Assembly: GCA_963711595.1 (NCBI GenBank) | Contig: CAVQER010000007.1 | Span: 62,001-126,000, forward strand | Reading direction: 5' to 3' | DNA: 64,000 nt | DNA from: JAUSIF01 sp963711595 | Lineage (GTDB): Bacteria > Pseudomonadota > Alphaproteobacteria > Rhizobiales > Xanthobacteraceae | Made by a program: the position numbers and the translations under genes | Notes under the pieces: generated by a model | The model's database searches: none | Told to the model about the DNA's origin: nothing | The model's input: only the letters and a program-made list of their open reading frames with translations | In this document: one piece after another, positions 1 through 8,458 of the stretch | Numbering within the stretch: the first letter of the stretch is position 1 | Layout: every line of letters begins with the position of its first letter

Positions 1-866
1 TCGTAGGTCTCGCACATCAGGTCGAACGTGCGCACGAATTGGTCGAGATATTCGACCACCACTTCCGGCGGTTCTTCGTGCGCAGCCGGCGTGAAGCCGA
101 CGAGGTCAGCGAACAGCACGCTCACGTTGTCGATGCGGTCGGCGATGCGCGTTTCGGTTCCGGAGCGCAAGCGCCGCGCCACCGCCTCGGGAAGCACGAC
201 CGATACCAGCGCATCGGCGCGGGCTTGTTGCCGCTCCAGCCCGTCCTCTGCGCGCCGTAGGAGAAACAGCGCGTAGAACAGCACCCCGGCGTTGATGACG
301 ATCGCATTGATCATGGATTGAATCGCCAGAAATTTGACCGCGCGCTCGTCTGCAACGATCGCAATACCTTGCTGCGGCACGAAGTTGACCACCGCCAGCA
401 TCACCGCGCACGTCAACAGCAGCCCGCCGATGCAGAGCCGCCAGTTCTCCAAGCCGAAGACGAACCACACAATGGCGGCAAGCAAAAAATAGACCTGGGT
501 CTGGGCCTGCAATCCGTAGAAGGTCGATGACGCCGTGACGGCCACAAGGAACCAGATCGTAAGGGCCGCCGGCGCCGCGATATCGCCAAAGCGATGCAGG
601 CGGTGAAGCAGAAGCGGGAAGATCGCGAGTCCGGCGTATGTCACCTGCATGAGCAAGAAATTCTCGGAGTCGTAGAAAAAATTGGCGAAGATCCTCGTGC
701 AGGCGTTGAGCGAGCCAGCGAGCGCCGTGACATTGGTGATTCTCTGGCGCCGTATGATTTGCGGATCGGCCGAGACGATCCCCGCCGAGACAATCCGCTC
801 CAGCCATGGCGGAAGCTCAAAGCCGCGCTTTGTCTCGAACCGAACCAGATCACGTAGCCGTGTCAC
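1..866 (-). CDS. Membrane class III adenylate/guanylate cyclase, partial (C-terminus beyond left edge)
   Basis: The first 288 residues of a membrane-bound class III nucleotide cyclase are visible; the rest lies outside the window. I chose the GTG at 866 because the protein then aligns without a gap, residue for residue, with the complete cyclase just upstream (929-2209): WLER, the RRQR stretch near residue 40 and the HRLHRFG motif near 88-94 all fall at the same positions. About six hydrophobic segments cover residues 45-205, followed by a linker and the start of the catalytic domain (VLFADLVGFT, metal-binding Asp about residue 253). The other catalytic residues are cut off, so activity and the choice of ATP or GTP cannot be judged. 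It is in tandem with its paralogue, 62 bases downstream, so the two are probably co-transcribed. The start has no strong ribosome binding site. Confidence 0.85.
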   Translation of the reverse strand, partial: MTRLRDLVRFETKRGFELPPWLERIVSAGIVSADPQIIRRQRITNVTALAGSLNACTRIFANFFYDSENFLLMQVTYAGLAIFPLLLHRLHRFGDIAAPAALTIWFLVAVTASSTFYGLQAQTQVYFLLAAIVWFVFGLENWRLCIGGLLLTCAVMLAVVNFVPQQGIAIVADERAVKFLAIQSMINAIVINAGVLFYALFLLRRAEDGLERQQARADALVSVVLPEAVARRLRSGTETRIADRIDNVSVLFADLVGFTPAAHEEPPEVVVEYLDQFVRTFDLMCETY

Positions 867-928
867 GCGTCGCCCCAAACATCCCCGTCCCCGACAGCGG
901 CGGGCGAGAATAACAGCTTGGCGGAATC

Positions 929-2209
929 CTACCCGGCATCAGTCGATGCGAGCAAAAAATATGTGCGCGACCTGCCGATGCCGCGAATCTCGGTAATGCC
1001 GCGGTCCTCAAAGGTAAAATGTTCAGCCATGGCGTCGCGAAACTCACTGCTGACATGGATCCGATCCGGTAGCCCGTGCGACTCCATACGCGAAGCCACA
1101 TTCACGGCGTCACCCCAGACGTCGTAGGCGAAGCGCGTATCGCCGATAATCCCGGCGGTCGCGCTGCCGACGTGAATGCCGATACGAAGGGCCAGCCGCT
1201 GCTGTCCGAGGGGCGGTCGCGATGCCTGCGTTGTGAGCATCGCAAGCGCGAGACGTCCGAGCGCCACCGCCTCGCGGCCACTGGCGCCATTCAGCCCGCC
1301 GACCGCCATGTAGCAGTCGCCGATCGTCTTGATTTTCTCGACGCCGTGCGTCGCGCACAGCTCGTCGAAAGTGCGCACCAGATCATCGAGATAATCGATG
1401 ACTTCTTCGGGTGGCAGGGTGTGGGCCGCGCGCGTGAAGCCGACGAGATCGGCGAAGAGAACACTCAAGCTCTCGACACGGTCGGCGATCCGCTGTTCAG
1501 TGCCCGAGATAAGACGGTCGGCGACCGAGGCGGGAAGCATCATGTCGACCAAGGCGGACGAGCGAGCATATTGGCCTTCTAACTCGATCTCGGTGCGCCG
1601 CAGAACTGCGAGCGCATAGAACATGGTCAGGCCGTTGATGATAATGGCGTTGATCATGGCGTGAGCAGCGAGCATTTGGCGCAGCCCGGCATCGTGCGGC
1701 AACAGCATCCCGTGCTCGGGCGCCACATAGAGCGAAATCAGCAACCCGACGAACGCGACCGCGAACCATGTGATGAACTGCCCAAGATGCTCGACCCCGA
1801 ACATGAATAGAAGAACTCCAGCGAGCGTGAAATACACGTGCAACTGGCTGTCGCGGCCGAGCATCCAGATCGCAAACAGCGTGCCGAGAAGGATCAGCAG
1901 CGCGAGGAGCGTGGCAGCGACATTCTCGCCGAAACGATGCAGCCGGTGAATCAGCAAAGCGGCAATCGCGAACGCCGCGTTGTAGATGTGAATGGGCGCC
2001 AGGATGTGCGGTTCGTACAGACCGTTGATGACGAGATGCGAAGCGGCATTGGCGGAAACCGCGTAGGCAACGATGTTGGTGAAGCGTTGCCGGCGCACGA
2101 CCTGGGCGTCGCGGCTGACAATTCCGACCGAGGCGACGCGCTCGAGCCATGCAGGCAGAGCGATTTTCGGCGTCAACTCACCGCGAATGAGCTTGTGCAG
2201 ACGATGCAT
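929..2209 (-). CDS. Membrane-bound class III adenylate cyclase
   Basis: Makes cyclic AMP from ATP at the inner membrane. The protein has 426 residues. Residues 45-205 hold about six membrane segments of a MASE-like sensor. The catalytic domain covers about 245-420, with metal-binding Asp254 (FADLVGFT) and Asp298 (IGDCY), the adenine-selecting pair Lys294 (KTIGD) and Asp363 (YDVWGD), and the transition-state pair Asn370 and Arg374 (NVASR). This complete set predicts an active adenylate cyclase; the Lys/Asp pair argues against guanylate cyclase. It lies downstream of fabI on the same strand after a 102-base gap, and a near-identical-architecture paralogue follows it. The signal sensed by the membrane part is unknown. 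Confidence 0.9.
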   Translation of the reverse strand: MHRLHKLIRGELTPKIALPAWLERVASVGIVSRDAQVVRRQRFTNIVAYAVSANAASHLVINGLYEPHILAPIHIYNAAFAIAALLIHRLHRFGENVAATLLALLILLGTLFAIWMLGRDSQLHVYFTLAGVLLFMFGVEHLGQFITWFAVAFVGLLISLYVAPEHGMLLPHDAGLRQMLAAHAMINAIIINGLTMFYALAVLRRTEIELEGQYARSSALVDMMLPASVADRLISGTEQRIADRVESLSVLFADLVGFTRAAHTLPPEEVIDYLDDLVRTFDELCATHGVEKIKTIGDCYMAVGGLNGASGREAVALGRLALAMLTTQASRPPLGQQRLALRIGIHVGSATAGIIGDTRFAYDVWGDAVNVASRMESHGLPDRIHVSSEFRDAMAEHFTFEDRGITEIRGIGRSRTYFLLASTDAG

Positions 2210-2311
2210 CCGACATCCCTATCGCGACGGAAGCTCGCGACGAAGCGGGGTTAGAGTCATCGCGGGTTTTGCGCAGGGTGAGCGCACCTAGCAAGCGTCA
2301 GGCGCGCGCGG

Positions 2312-3151
2312 TCACTCCGCCGCCTTTCGTTCCAGCGCGGCTACCGCATCCGTATCTTCTTGCCCGTTGAGCGTCCCGGGACGGGGCATCGAGATCACGT
2401 GGTAGCCGGAATCCACGTAGTGGATATCCCCGGTGACGCCGGAAGACATGTCGGACAGGAGATACAGCGCGGCGTTACCGATTTCGTCGATCGTCACGCT
2501 GCGACGCAGCGGCGAATGCCGCTTCTGATAGTTGAACATGGCACGAGCATCGGTGATGCCGGCCCCCGCCAACGTGCGCACGGGTCCCGCCGAGATCGCG
2601 TTCACGCGAATCCCGCGGGGCCCAAAGTCGGCAGCGAGATAACGCACACTCGCCTCGAGCGCGGCCTTGGCAACGCCCATCACGTTGTAGTTCGGCATCA
2701 CACGAGTTGAGCCACCGAAGGTGAGCGTCAGCATGGAGCCGCCGCTGTCCATCAACGCGCCCGCTCGACTGGCAAGCTCGGTGAACGAGAAGCAGGAAAT
2801 CAGCATGGTGCGGCCGAAATTCTCACGCGTCGTGTCGGCGTATCGGCCCTTGAGCTCGTTCTTGTCGGAGAAGGCGATCGCGTGGACGAGAAAGTCGAGC
2901 GCGCCCCAAGTCCGCTTGATGTCGGAGAACAGCTTGTCGACCGACGCGAGGTCTTCGACGTCGCAGGGGACACAAAGGTCCGCCCTCAACGAATCCGCGA
3001 GCGGACGCACGCGCTTGCCGAGCGAATCACCCTGATAGGTGAACGCAAGCCGCGCTCCCTGCTCGGCGACTTTCTTGGCGATCCCCCAGGCGATCGAGTG
3101 ATCGTTCGCCACCCCCATGATGAGGCCGCGCCTGCCCTGCATCAGCTTCAT
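2312..3151 (-). CDS. fabI: Enoyl-[acyl-carrier-protein] reductase, NADH-type
   Basis: Reduces trans-2-enoyl-ACP, the last step of each fatty-acid elongation cycle, in the cytoplasm. The 279-residue protein is a short-chain dehydrogenase of the FabI type: an N-terminal nucleotide-binding motif (GVANDHSIAWGIA, residues 13-25) and the FabI catalytic pair Tyr155 and Lys162 in the Tyr-X6-Lys spacing (YNVMGVAK), rather than the Tyr-X3-Lys of ordinary SDRs. It is the last gene of a fabA-fabB-fabI run on the minus strand, 49 bases after fabB, so it supplies the reductase for the unsaturated branch made by FabA/FabB. Length is normal for the family. Confidence 0.95.
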   Translation of the reverse strand: MKLMQGRRGLIMGVANDHSIAWGIAKKVAEQGARLAFTYQGDSLGKRVRPLADSLRADLCVPCDVEDLASVDKLFSDIKRTWGALDFLVHAIAFSDKNELKGRYADTTRENFGRTMLISCFSFTELASRAGALMDSGGSMLTLTFGGSTRVMPNYNVMGVAKAALEASVRYLAADFGPRGIRVNAISAGPVRTLAGAGITDARAMFNYQKRHSPLRRSVTIDEIGNAALYLLSDMSSGVTGDIHYVDSGYHVISMPRPGTLNGQEDTDAVAALERKAAE

Positions 3152-3200
3152 GTAGTCCCAGTTCCTCGATTACTCGCAACGAAGGACATCGGAGCCATAT

Positions 3201-4418
3201 TCATGCGTCGAGCCGCTTAAGCGCGATCGTGGCATTGGTGCCGCCGAAGCCGAACGAGTTCGACAGGACGCACCCGAGCTTTTGGCCATCCTGTCGCTCA
3301 CGCGCGATAGGCATGTCTGCAAATGCGGGATCCATCTCCTCGATGTTCGCGCTTTCGCAGATGAAGCCGTTGTGCATCATCAAGAGGCAGTAGATCGCTT
3401 CCTGCACCCCGGTGGCGCCGAGGGAGTGTCCGGTGAGCGACTTCGTGGCCGAGATGGGTGGACACTTGGCACCGAAGACTTCGCGGATCGCCTCGATTTC
3501 CTTGAGGTCGCCGATCGGCGTCGACGTTGCGTGGGGGTTGATGTAGTCGACGGGCGCCTTGACGCTTTCGAGCGCCATCTTCATGCAGCGGACAGCGCCT
3601 TCCCCTGAAGGCTGCACCATATCGTGGCCATCAGAGGTCGCACCGTAGCCCGCGACTTCGCCGTAGATTTTCGCGCCGCGAGCCTTTGCGTGAGCCAACT
3701 CTTCGAGCACGAGCACGCCTGCGCCGCCCGCGATGACGAAGCCGTCGCGGTTTGCGTCATAGGCACGAGAGGCTTTCGCCGGCTTGTCGTTGAAGCTGGT
3801 CGACATGGCGCCCATCGCGTCGAAGAGGACGGAAAGGGTCCAATCCAGCTCCTCGCAGCCCCCAGCAAAGATGATGTCCTGCTTTCCGTTCTGGATCAGT
3901 TCATAGGCGTTGCCGATGCAATGGTTCGATGTCGCGCACGCTGAGGAGATCGAATAGTTCACGCCTTTGATCTTGAACCAGGTAGCGAGCGTCGCCGACG
4001 CGGTAGATGACATGGCCTTCGGCACCGCGAAGGGTCCGACACGCTTCGGTCCCTTCTGCCGGGTCGTATCGGCCGCCTCCACGATCGTCCGCGTGGAAGG
4101 TCCGCCCGAGCCCATGATGATGCCAGTCTTTTCGTGGCTGATTTCGCCTTGCTCCAGCCCGGCATCGCGAATGGCCTGATCCATAGCGACGTGATTCCAG
4201 GCGGTGCCACCGCCGTGAAAGCGCAGAGCCCGGCGATCGACGATTCCTGTCGGGTCGAGCACCGGCGCACCGTGGACCTGGCAACGGAAGCCGAGCTTGG
4301 CGTAGTCCTCGGCAAACGACACGCCGCTCTTCGCCTCACGCAGGCTTGCGAGCACTTCTTGCGTGTTGTTGCCGATGGACGAAACGATGCCCATCCCGGT
4401 GACGACAACTCGTCGCAT
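3201..4418 (-). CDS. fabB: 3-oxoacyl-ACP synthase I (FabB)
   Basis: Condenses malonyl-ACP with acyl-ACP and is the elongating enzyme for cis-unsaturated acyl chains. The 405-residue protein shows the thiolase-fold Cys-His-His triad: Cys161 (SISSACATSNHC), His296 (NPHATSTP) and His331 (TGHSLGATG), plus Lys326. Its place directly after fabA (66-base gap) marks it as FabB rather than FabF. A GAGG ribosome binding site lies six bases before the ATG at 4418. FabA isomerises the C10 intermediate and FabB extends it, so the operon makes the membrane's monounsaturated fatty acids. Confidence 0.94.
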   Translation of the reverse strand: MRRVVVTGMGIVSSIGNNTQEVLASLREAKSGVSFAEDYAKLGFRCQVHGAPVLDPTGIVDRRALRFHGGGTAWNHVAMDQAIRDAGLEQGEISHEKTGIIMGSGGPSTRTIVEAADTTRQKGPKRVGPFAVPKAMSSTASATLATWFKIKGVNYSISSACATSNHCIGNAYELIQNGKQDIIFAGGCEELDWTLSVLFDAMGAMSTSFNDKPAKASRAYDANRDGFVIAGGAGVLVLEELAHAKARGAKIYGEVAGYGATSDGHDMVQPSGEGAVRCMKMALESVKAPVDYINPHATSTPIGDLKEIEAIREVFGAKCPPISATKSLTGHSLGATGVQEAIYCLLMMHNGFICESANIEEMDPAFADMPIARERQDGQKLGCVLSNSFGFGGTNATIALKRLDA

Positions 4419-4484
4419 GTCCGCCTCGTCGATACTGCACTTGGTGAGAAGGCGGCACCGGAACCCCGGTCCCGCCCTCCGGCT

Positions 4485-5018
4485 TCAGGTGCCCGCTGGA
4501 GCGGGCTTGGCCTCGTCGCGGAACAGGCCGACCTTGAGATCGCTCACGCGAGCAACAACGGTGCCATCCGCCGAAAGCCAACCGTCGGCTATGCCTAGGA
4601 CAAGTTTCGAGCGCATCACGCGCTTTATCTCAAGGCCGTAGATCACGCTTTTCACGGTCGGCACTACCTGGCCCGATAACTTCACCTCGCCGAGGCCGAG
4701 CGCGCGCCCGCGACCGGGGGCTCCGACCCAACCGAGGAAGAAGCCGAGCAACTGCCAAAGGGCGTCCACGCCGAGGCAGCCCGGCATCACCGGATCTCCT
4801 TTGAAGTGGCACGGAAAAAACCAGAGGTCAGGTTTCACCTTAAGTTCGGCTCGCACCAGGCCCTTGCCGTGCTCCCCGCCAGCCTCGGCGATTTCGGAAA
4901 TGCTGTCGAACATGAGCATCGGGGGCAACGGCAACTGGGCGTTCCCCGCTCCGAACAACTCACCCCGCCCGCAGGCGAGAAGATCCTCGTAATCGAAACT
5001 TGAGCGCTTCTCGGTCAT
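4485..5018 (-). CDS. fabA: 3-hydroxydecanoyl-ACP dehydratase/isomerase
   Basis: Dehydrates 3-hydroxydecanoyl-ACP and isomerises trans-2- to cis-3-decenoyl-ACP, the branch point to unsaturated fatty acids. The 177-residue protein carries the hot-dog fold signature with catalytic His71 (FFPCHFKGDPVMPG) and Asp85 (CLGVDALWQ). It is first in the fabA-fabB-fabI operon and divergent from irr, sharing the 266-base intergenic region with it. That arrangement is common in rhizobia. I did not find a full Irr operator there, only a TTAGAA half-site at 5137-5142. Confidence 0.95.
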   Translation of the reverse strand: MTEKRSSFDYEDLLACGRGELFGAGNAQLPLPPMLMFDSISEIAEAGGEHGKGLVRAELKVKPDLWFFPCHFKGDPVMPGCLGVDALWQLLGFFLGWVGAPGRGRALGLGEVKLSGQVVPTVKSVIYGLEIKRVMRSKLVLGIADGWLSADGTVVARVSDLKVGLFRDEAKPAPAGT

Positions 5019-5284
5019 CGCCTCGATTCAACCGGCCGCCGTCCCCGCCCTGGCGGCATTTTCAAGGGTTCCTAACACAGCGACAGATCAGCCGAAAGCC
5101 GAACACCAGCAGTGCCGCGAGGGACATTTCGATACATTAGAAAGGGGCCAAAATACATGCGGTTGCTTCACATTGGCCCTCCCCGTATCATGGTCCCGAT
5201 CCGAGCATTTCAACCGTTCGCCGATCCACATGGGCTGGCCTCGGGAGGACGCTCGTACCTATATTGTGAAGTGCGGTTGTGACG

Positions 5285-5794
5285 ATGAACGAAACGCCTC
5301 GACGGCTGATTTTCGAAGACGATTCCGAGCTTCCGGTGGAACGCCTGCGCGTGCAGCCGGCGGTCGGGCGCCGCACGGGTTGCCCGTTCCATGATGTCCG
5401 CGAAATGCTGCGCGAGGTCGGCCTGCGTCCGACGCGGCAGCGGCTCGCGCTCGGGTGGCTATTGTTCGCCAAAGGTGACCGGCATCTCACGGCGGAAAAG
5501 CTGCACGAAGAAGCAACCAGGGCGCGGTTCCCGGTATCACTCGCGACCGTCTACAACACGCTCCATCAATTTACTGAAACCGGTCTGCTTCGCGAAGTTG
5601 CCGTAGACGGATCGAAGACTTACTTCGACACGAACTCCTCCGAGCACCATCACTTCTACGTCGAAGGCGACAGCAACCTGTTCGATATCCCGGGCGCGGA
5701 ACTGCTGGTCGACAAGCTTCCGACGCCGCCGGAAGGATTTGAGATCGCGCGCGTCGACGTCGTGGTGCGCCTGCGCCGAACCGGCAATACCTGA
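5285..5794 (+). CDS. irr: Iron response regulator Irr (Fur family)
   Basis: Haem-responsive Fur-family transcription factor that controls iron and haem genes in rhizobia. The protein has 169 residues from the ATG at 5285; a GTG at 5279 would add two. Features seen: a Cys-Pro haem regulatory motif near residues 33-34 (TGCPFHDV), the winged-helix region (LRPTRQRLALGWLL), the Fur-type recognition helix (VSLATVYNTLHQF) and the His-His-His stretch near 121-123 (SEHHHFYVEGD), both haem-binding signatures of Irr. With the Cys-Pro motif it resembles the Bradyrhizobium form, degraded on haem binding, rather than forms lacking it. It is divergent from fabA. An intrinsic terminator follows the stop. Confidence 0.93.
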   Translation: MNETPRRLIFEDDSELPVERLRVQPAVGRRTGCPFHDVREMLREVGLRPTRQRLALGWLLFAKGDRHLTAEKLHEEATRARFPVSLATVYNTLHQFTETGLLREVAVDGSKTYFDTNSSEHHHFYVEGDSNLFDIPGAELLVDKLPTPPEGFEIARVDVVVRLRRTGNT

Positions 5795-5820
5795 GCAGCG
5801 GGTTTTCGGCCGAACGGAAC

Positions 5821-5851
5821 TGCCCGGTGTTTGCCGGGCATTACTTTTTTT
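5821..5851 (+). terminator. Intrinsic terminator of irr
   Basis: A perfect 7-bp stem (TGCCCGG at 5821-5827 with CCGGGCA at 5834-5840, six-base loop) is followed by TTAC and a run of seven T. It lies 27 bases after the irr stop and just before the 3' end of the convergent SH3 gene. Confidence 0.88.
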
Positions 5852-5855
5852 GGAT

Positions 5856-6380
5856 CTACTCGACTATTTCCTGCGGGTAGACGCCCCAAAGCAGGTGCTG
5901 CTCCATAAAGCCGTCGAAACCATCCCCAAAAATGCGGCACCACTTTCCGTCGCAGCGGCGCACGGTCGCAAGCACGCGCGCTTGCAGCTGCGCCACGACG
6001 CGGCCGCCCGTGGCGGCGCGTTCATAGAGCGGGAACGCTTCGGTCTTTCCCGACGGCGCGACCAAGACGGTGCGCCGGCCCGAAAGCAGCGAGTGAAACA
6101 CCCAACCTTCTGCGCCCTCGGCGTCGCGGATGCGCCGCCAATTCTCGGATTCCGCGGTAATCTCGACGGGCATGCCGGCGCGGGTAAATACCCAGGCGAC
6201 ATCATGATCGCGCGACGGCCCGCCGCGCACGTTGACCTTGTCAGCCTTCAGGCTGACGTACCGTGGCACCGGCAGGCCGCTCGTGGGTCCGTTGGATTCG
6301 CCGACCGCGCCTGCCGGAATGGCGACTAGCAACGCAAGCAAAATTATCGCGAGTTTCACCCGTCCGGCGAATTGCGGCAT
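5856..6380 (-). CDS. Exported protein with bacterial SH3 domain
   Basis: Predicted periplasmic protein of 174 residues. An N-terminal signal peptide (hydrophobic residues about 9-27, ending near PAGAVGES) is followed by a bacterial SH3 domain from about residue 40. SH3-like hallmarks are LKADKVNVRGGPS, VEITAESENWRRIRD and GWVFHSLLSG, and a second SH3-like half follows (ATVRRCDGKWCRI). Proteins of this kind are widespread in alphaproteobacteria and are thought to bind cell-wall or other envelope material; no catalytic motif is visible. It is convergent with irr. The 176 bases upstream separate it from the divergent dehydrogenase gene. Confidence 0.85.
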   Translation of the reverse strand: MPQFAGRVKLAIILLALLVAIPAGAVGESNGPTSGLPVPRYVSLKADKVNVRGGPSRDHDVAWVFTRAGMPVEITAESENWRRIRDAEGAEGWVFHSLLSGRRTVLVAPSGKTEAFPLYERAATGGRVVAQLQARVLATVRRCDGKWCRIFGDGFDGFMEQHLLWGVYPQEIVE

Positions 6381-6556
6381 TGAACCCGTCGTCCCCTAGA
6401 AAATCAAAAAGCCCGATTGCCGCCGCGCGTGTCAAGCCGGCCCCGTTTTGTCATCCCGGAACCGTCTGCTAGACAGACGCACGGCCGGCGTCATCCCCTG
6501 CCAGAGCCGATTGTCGGCCACCACGGTTAAGCATCAGTCACCAACGGACCGGGGCG

Positions 6557-7555
6557 ATGCCGAAGAAGAAGCCGCTCGTCGTCGTGACGCGACGCCTGCC
6601 GAAGAGCGTCGAGACGCGGATGCGCGAGCTGTTCGATGCGCGGCTCAACGACGACGATCACCCCCTCAGCCAGGCGGAACTCATCGAAGCCGTGAAGAGC
6701 GCCGATGTGCTCGTGCCGACCGTCACGGACCGCATCGACAAGGCGGTAATTGGGCAGGCGGGTGATCAACTCAAGCTCGTCGCGAATTTCGGCAACGGGG
6801 TCGACAACATCGACGTTGCGGCGGCTGCGGCAAAGGGCATCACGGTGACGAACACGCCGGGCGTGCTGACCGAGGACACGGCCGACATGACGATGGCCCT
6901 CATTCTCGCCGTTCCGCGTAGGCTCGCCGAAGGCGCCGGCGTGCTCACGGCGCAGAAGGACTGGGCCGGCTGGACACCGACCTGGATGCTCGGCCACCGC
7001 ATCTCGGGAAAGCGGCTCGGGATCATCGGCATGGGCCGCATCGGGAGCGCGGTCGCGAGACGCGCACGCTCCTTCGGCCTGCAAGTGCACTATCACAACC
7101 GGCGACGCGTCGCGGCCGACCTCGAAGAACAGCTCGACGCGACGTATTGGGATAGTCTCGATCAGATGCTCGCGCGCACGGACATCGTGTCGGTGAACTG
7201 TCCGCATACGCCGGCCACCTATCACCTACTCTCCGCGCGGCGCCTCAAACTCATGAAACCCGAAGCCTATGTGGTCAACACCGCACGCGGCGAGGTCATC
7301 GATGAAAACGCGCTCGCGAAGATGATCGAAGCGGGTGAAATCGCCGGCGCCGGTCTCGACGTCTTCGAACACGAGCCGGCAGTGAACCCGCGGCTCGTCA
7401 AGCTCGCGCGCGCGGGAAAAGTCGTACTGCTGCCGCACATGAGCTCGGCCACGATCGAGGGGCGCGTCGACATGGGCGAGAAGGTGATCGTGAACATCAA
7501 GGTGTTCATGGACGGTCACCGCCCGCCGGATCGCGTTTTGCCGTCGCAGCTCTAG
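6557..7555 (+). CDS. D-2-hydroxyacid dehydrogenase (glyoxylate/hydroxypyruvate reductase-like)
   Basis: NAD(P)-dependent reductase of 2-oxo acids, probably glyoxylate or hydroxypyruvate. The 332-residue protein has the D-isomer dehydrogenase layout: a Rossmann motif GMGRIG (158-163) and the catalytic triad Arg244 (NTARGEVID), Glu273 (DVFEHEP) and His294 (LLPHMSS). Arg182-183 after the second beta strand (HNRRR) suggests NADPH rather than NADH. Length and motifs fit the GyaR/GhrB group; exact substrate cannot be read from sequence. Its stop codon overlaps that of the convergent ThiF-family gene by four bases. Confidence 0.88.
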   Translation: MPKKKPLVVVTRRLPKSVETRMRELFDARLNDDDHPLSQAELIEAVKSADVLVPTVTDRIDKAVIGQAGDQLKLVANFGNGVDNIDVAAAAAKGITVTNTPGVLTEDTADMTMALILAVPRRLAEGAGVLTAQKDWAGWTPTWMLGHRISGKRLGIIGMGRIGSAVARRARSFGLQVHYHNRRRVAADLEEQLDATYWDSLDQMLARTDIVSVNCPHTPATYHLLSARRLKLMKPEAYVVNTARGEVIDENALAKMIEAGEIAGAGLDVFEHEPAVNPRLVKLARAGKVVLLPHMSSATIEGRVDMGEKVIVNIKVFMDGHRPPDRVLPSQL

Positions 7556-8358
7556 TTCTGGTGGGCTGAAAGATCACGGATCGTCGATTTGTCGCCAGAA
7601 AGCGGATTCTCGGGATCCCAGGCGTAGCCGAGCATTTCGAAACGCATCCCACGCGCGTCAATCATCAAGAGCCGGCCGACCAGCCCCTCTCCGAAGCCAA
7701 CAATCGCGCGAATGACCTCCAGCGCGGCGAGGCTGCCGGCAACGCCGGCGAGCGCGCCGAGGATGCCCGCTTCTTCGCAAGTCGGGATGGTCCCTGCGGG
7801 CGGCGGCGCGGGAAACAGGCAGCGGTAGGTGGGGTTGGGTTTCCCGTGCGCGGACTTTTCGTGCGCGCGAATCGTCGTGAGTGTCGCATCGAACACGCCG
7901 AGCGCTGCAGTCACAAGCGGACGCTTCGCGAGGAAGCTGGCATCGGAGACGAGGTAACGAGTTGAGAAGTTGTCGGAGCCGTCGAGGACAACGTCATGCG
8001 CTGTGACAAGCTCAAGTGCATTGGCCGCGTCAAGACGCTTAGCGTGGAGTTCAACCTTCACGTTCGGGTTGAGCTTGCGGATTGCAGCAGCGGCACTGTC
8101 GGTCTTGGCACGGCCAAGGTCGTCCGTCACATGGATAACTTGCCGTTGCAGGTTGGACAGAGAAACCTTGTCGTCGTCGATCACGCCGAGCGTGCCGACG
8201 CCTGCAGCCGCGAGATAGAGCAGTGCGGGAGAGCCCACGCCGCCTGCGCCCACAACAAGCACCCGTGCGGCCTTGAGCCGCTGCTGGCCTGGCCCACCCA
8301 CCTCGCGAAGCACGATATGGCGGGCGTAACGCTCCAATTCGTCGGAAGAAAGCGACAT
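7552..8358 (-). CDS. ThiF/MoeB-family adenylyltransferase
   Basis: E1-like enzyme that adenylates the C-terminal glycine of a ubiquitin-like sulfur carrier (MoaD or ThiS). The 268-residue protein has the glycine-rich ATP site (VVGAGGVGSPA, about 35-45), the finger Arg72 (SNLQRQV), Lys85 and the metal-binding Asp (LDGSDNFSTRY). The hallmark zinc-site cysteines are not complete: only Cys in TYRCLFP and TCEEAG remain, without the first Cys and without the C-terminal CPxC of MoeB. So it may be a zinc-free relative. MoeB or ThiF function is inferred from family only; no other molybdopterin or thiamine gene is nearby. Confidence 0.85.
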   Translation of the reverse strand: MSLSSDELERYARHIVLREVGGPGQQRLKAARVLVVGAGGVGSPALLYLAAAGVGTLGVIDDDKVSLSNLQRQVIHVTDDLGRAKTDSAAAAIRKLNPNVKVELHAKRLDAANALELVTAHDVVLDGSDNFSTRYLVSDASFLAKRPLVTAALGVFDATLTTIRAHEKSAHGKPNPTYRCLFPAPPPAGTIPTCEEAGILGALAGVAGSLAALEVIRAIVGFGEGLVGRLLMIDARGMRFEMLGYAWDPENPLSGDKSTIRDLSAHQN

Positions 8359-8458
8359 GCCTCTGTTCTAGAGCGGGCGCGAGCGCCCGTCACGTCATAC
8401 CCCGAGCGCGTCATTGGCCTCGGTAACATGCCATGCCAGAATTATCGCGGGAGATGCG

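Noticed and set aside
5131..5146. Irr operator (ICE box) between irr and fabA
   Set aside because: Only a single TTAGAA half-site, without the inverted partner.
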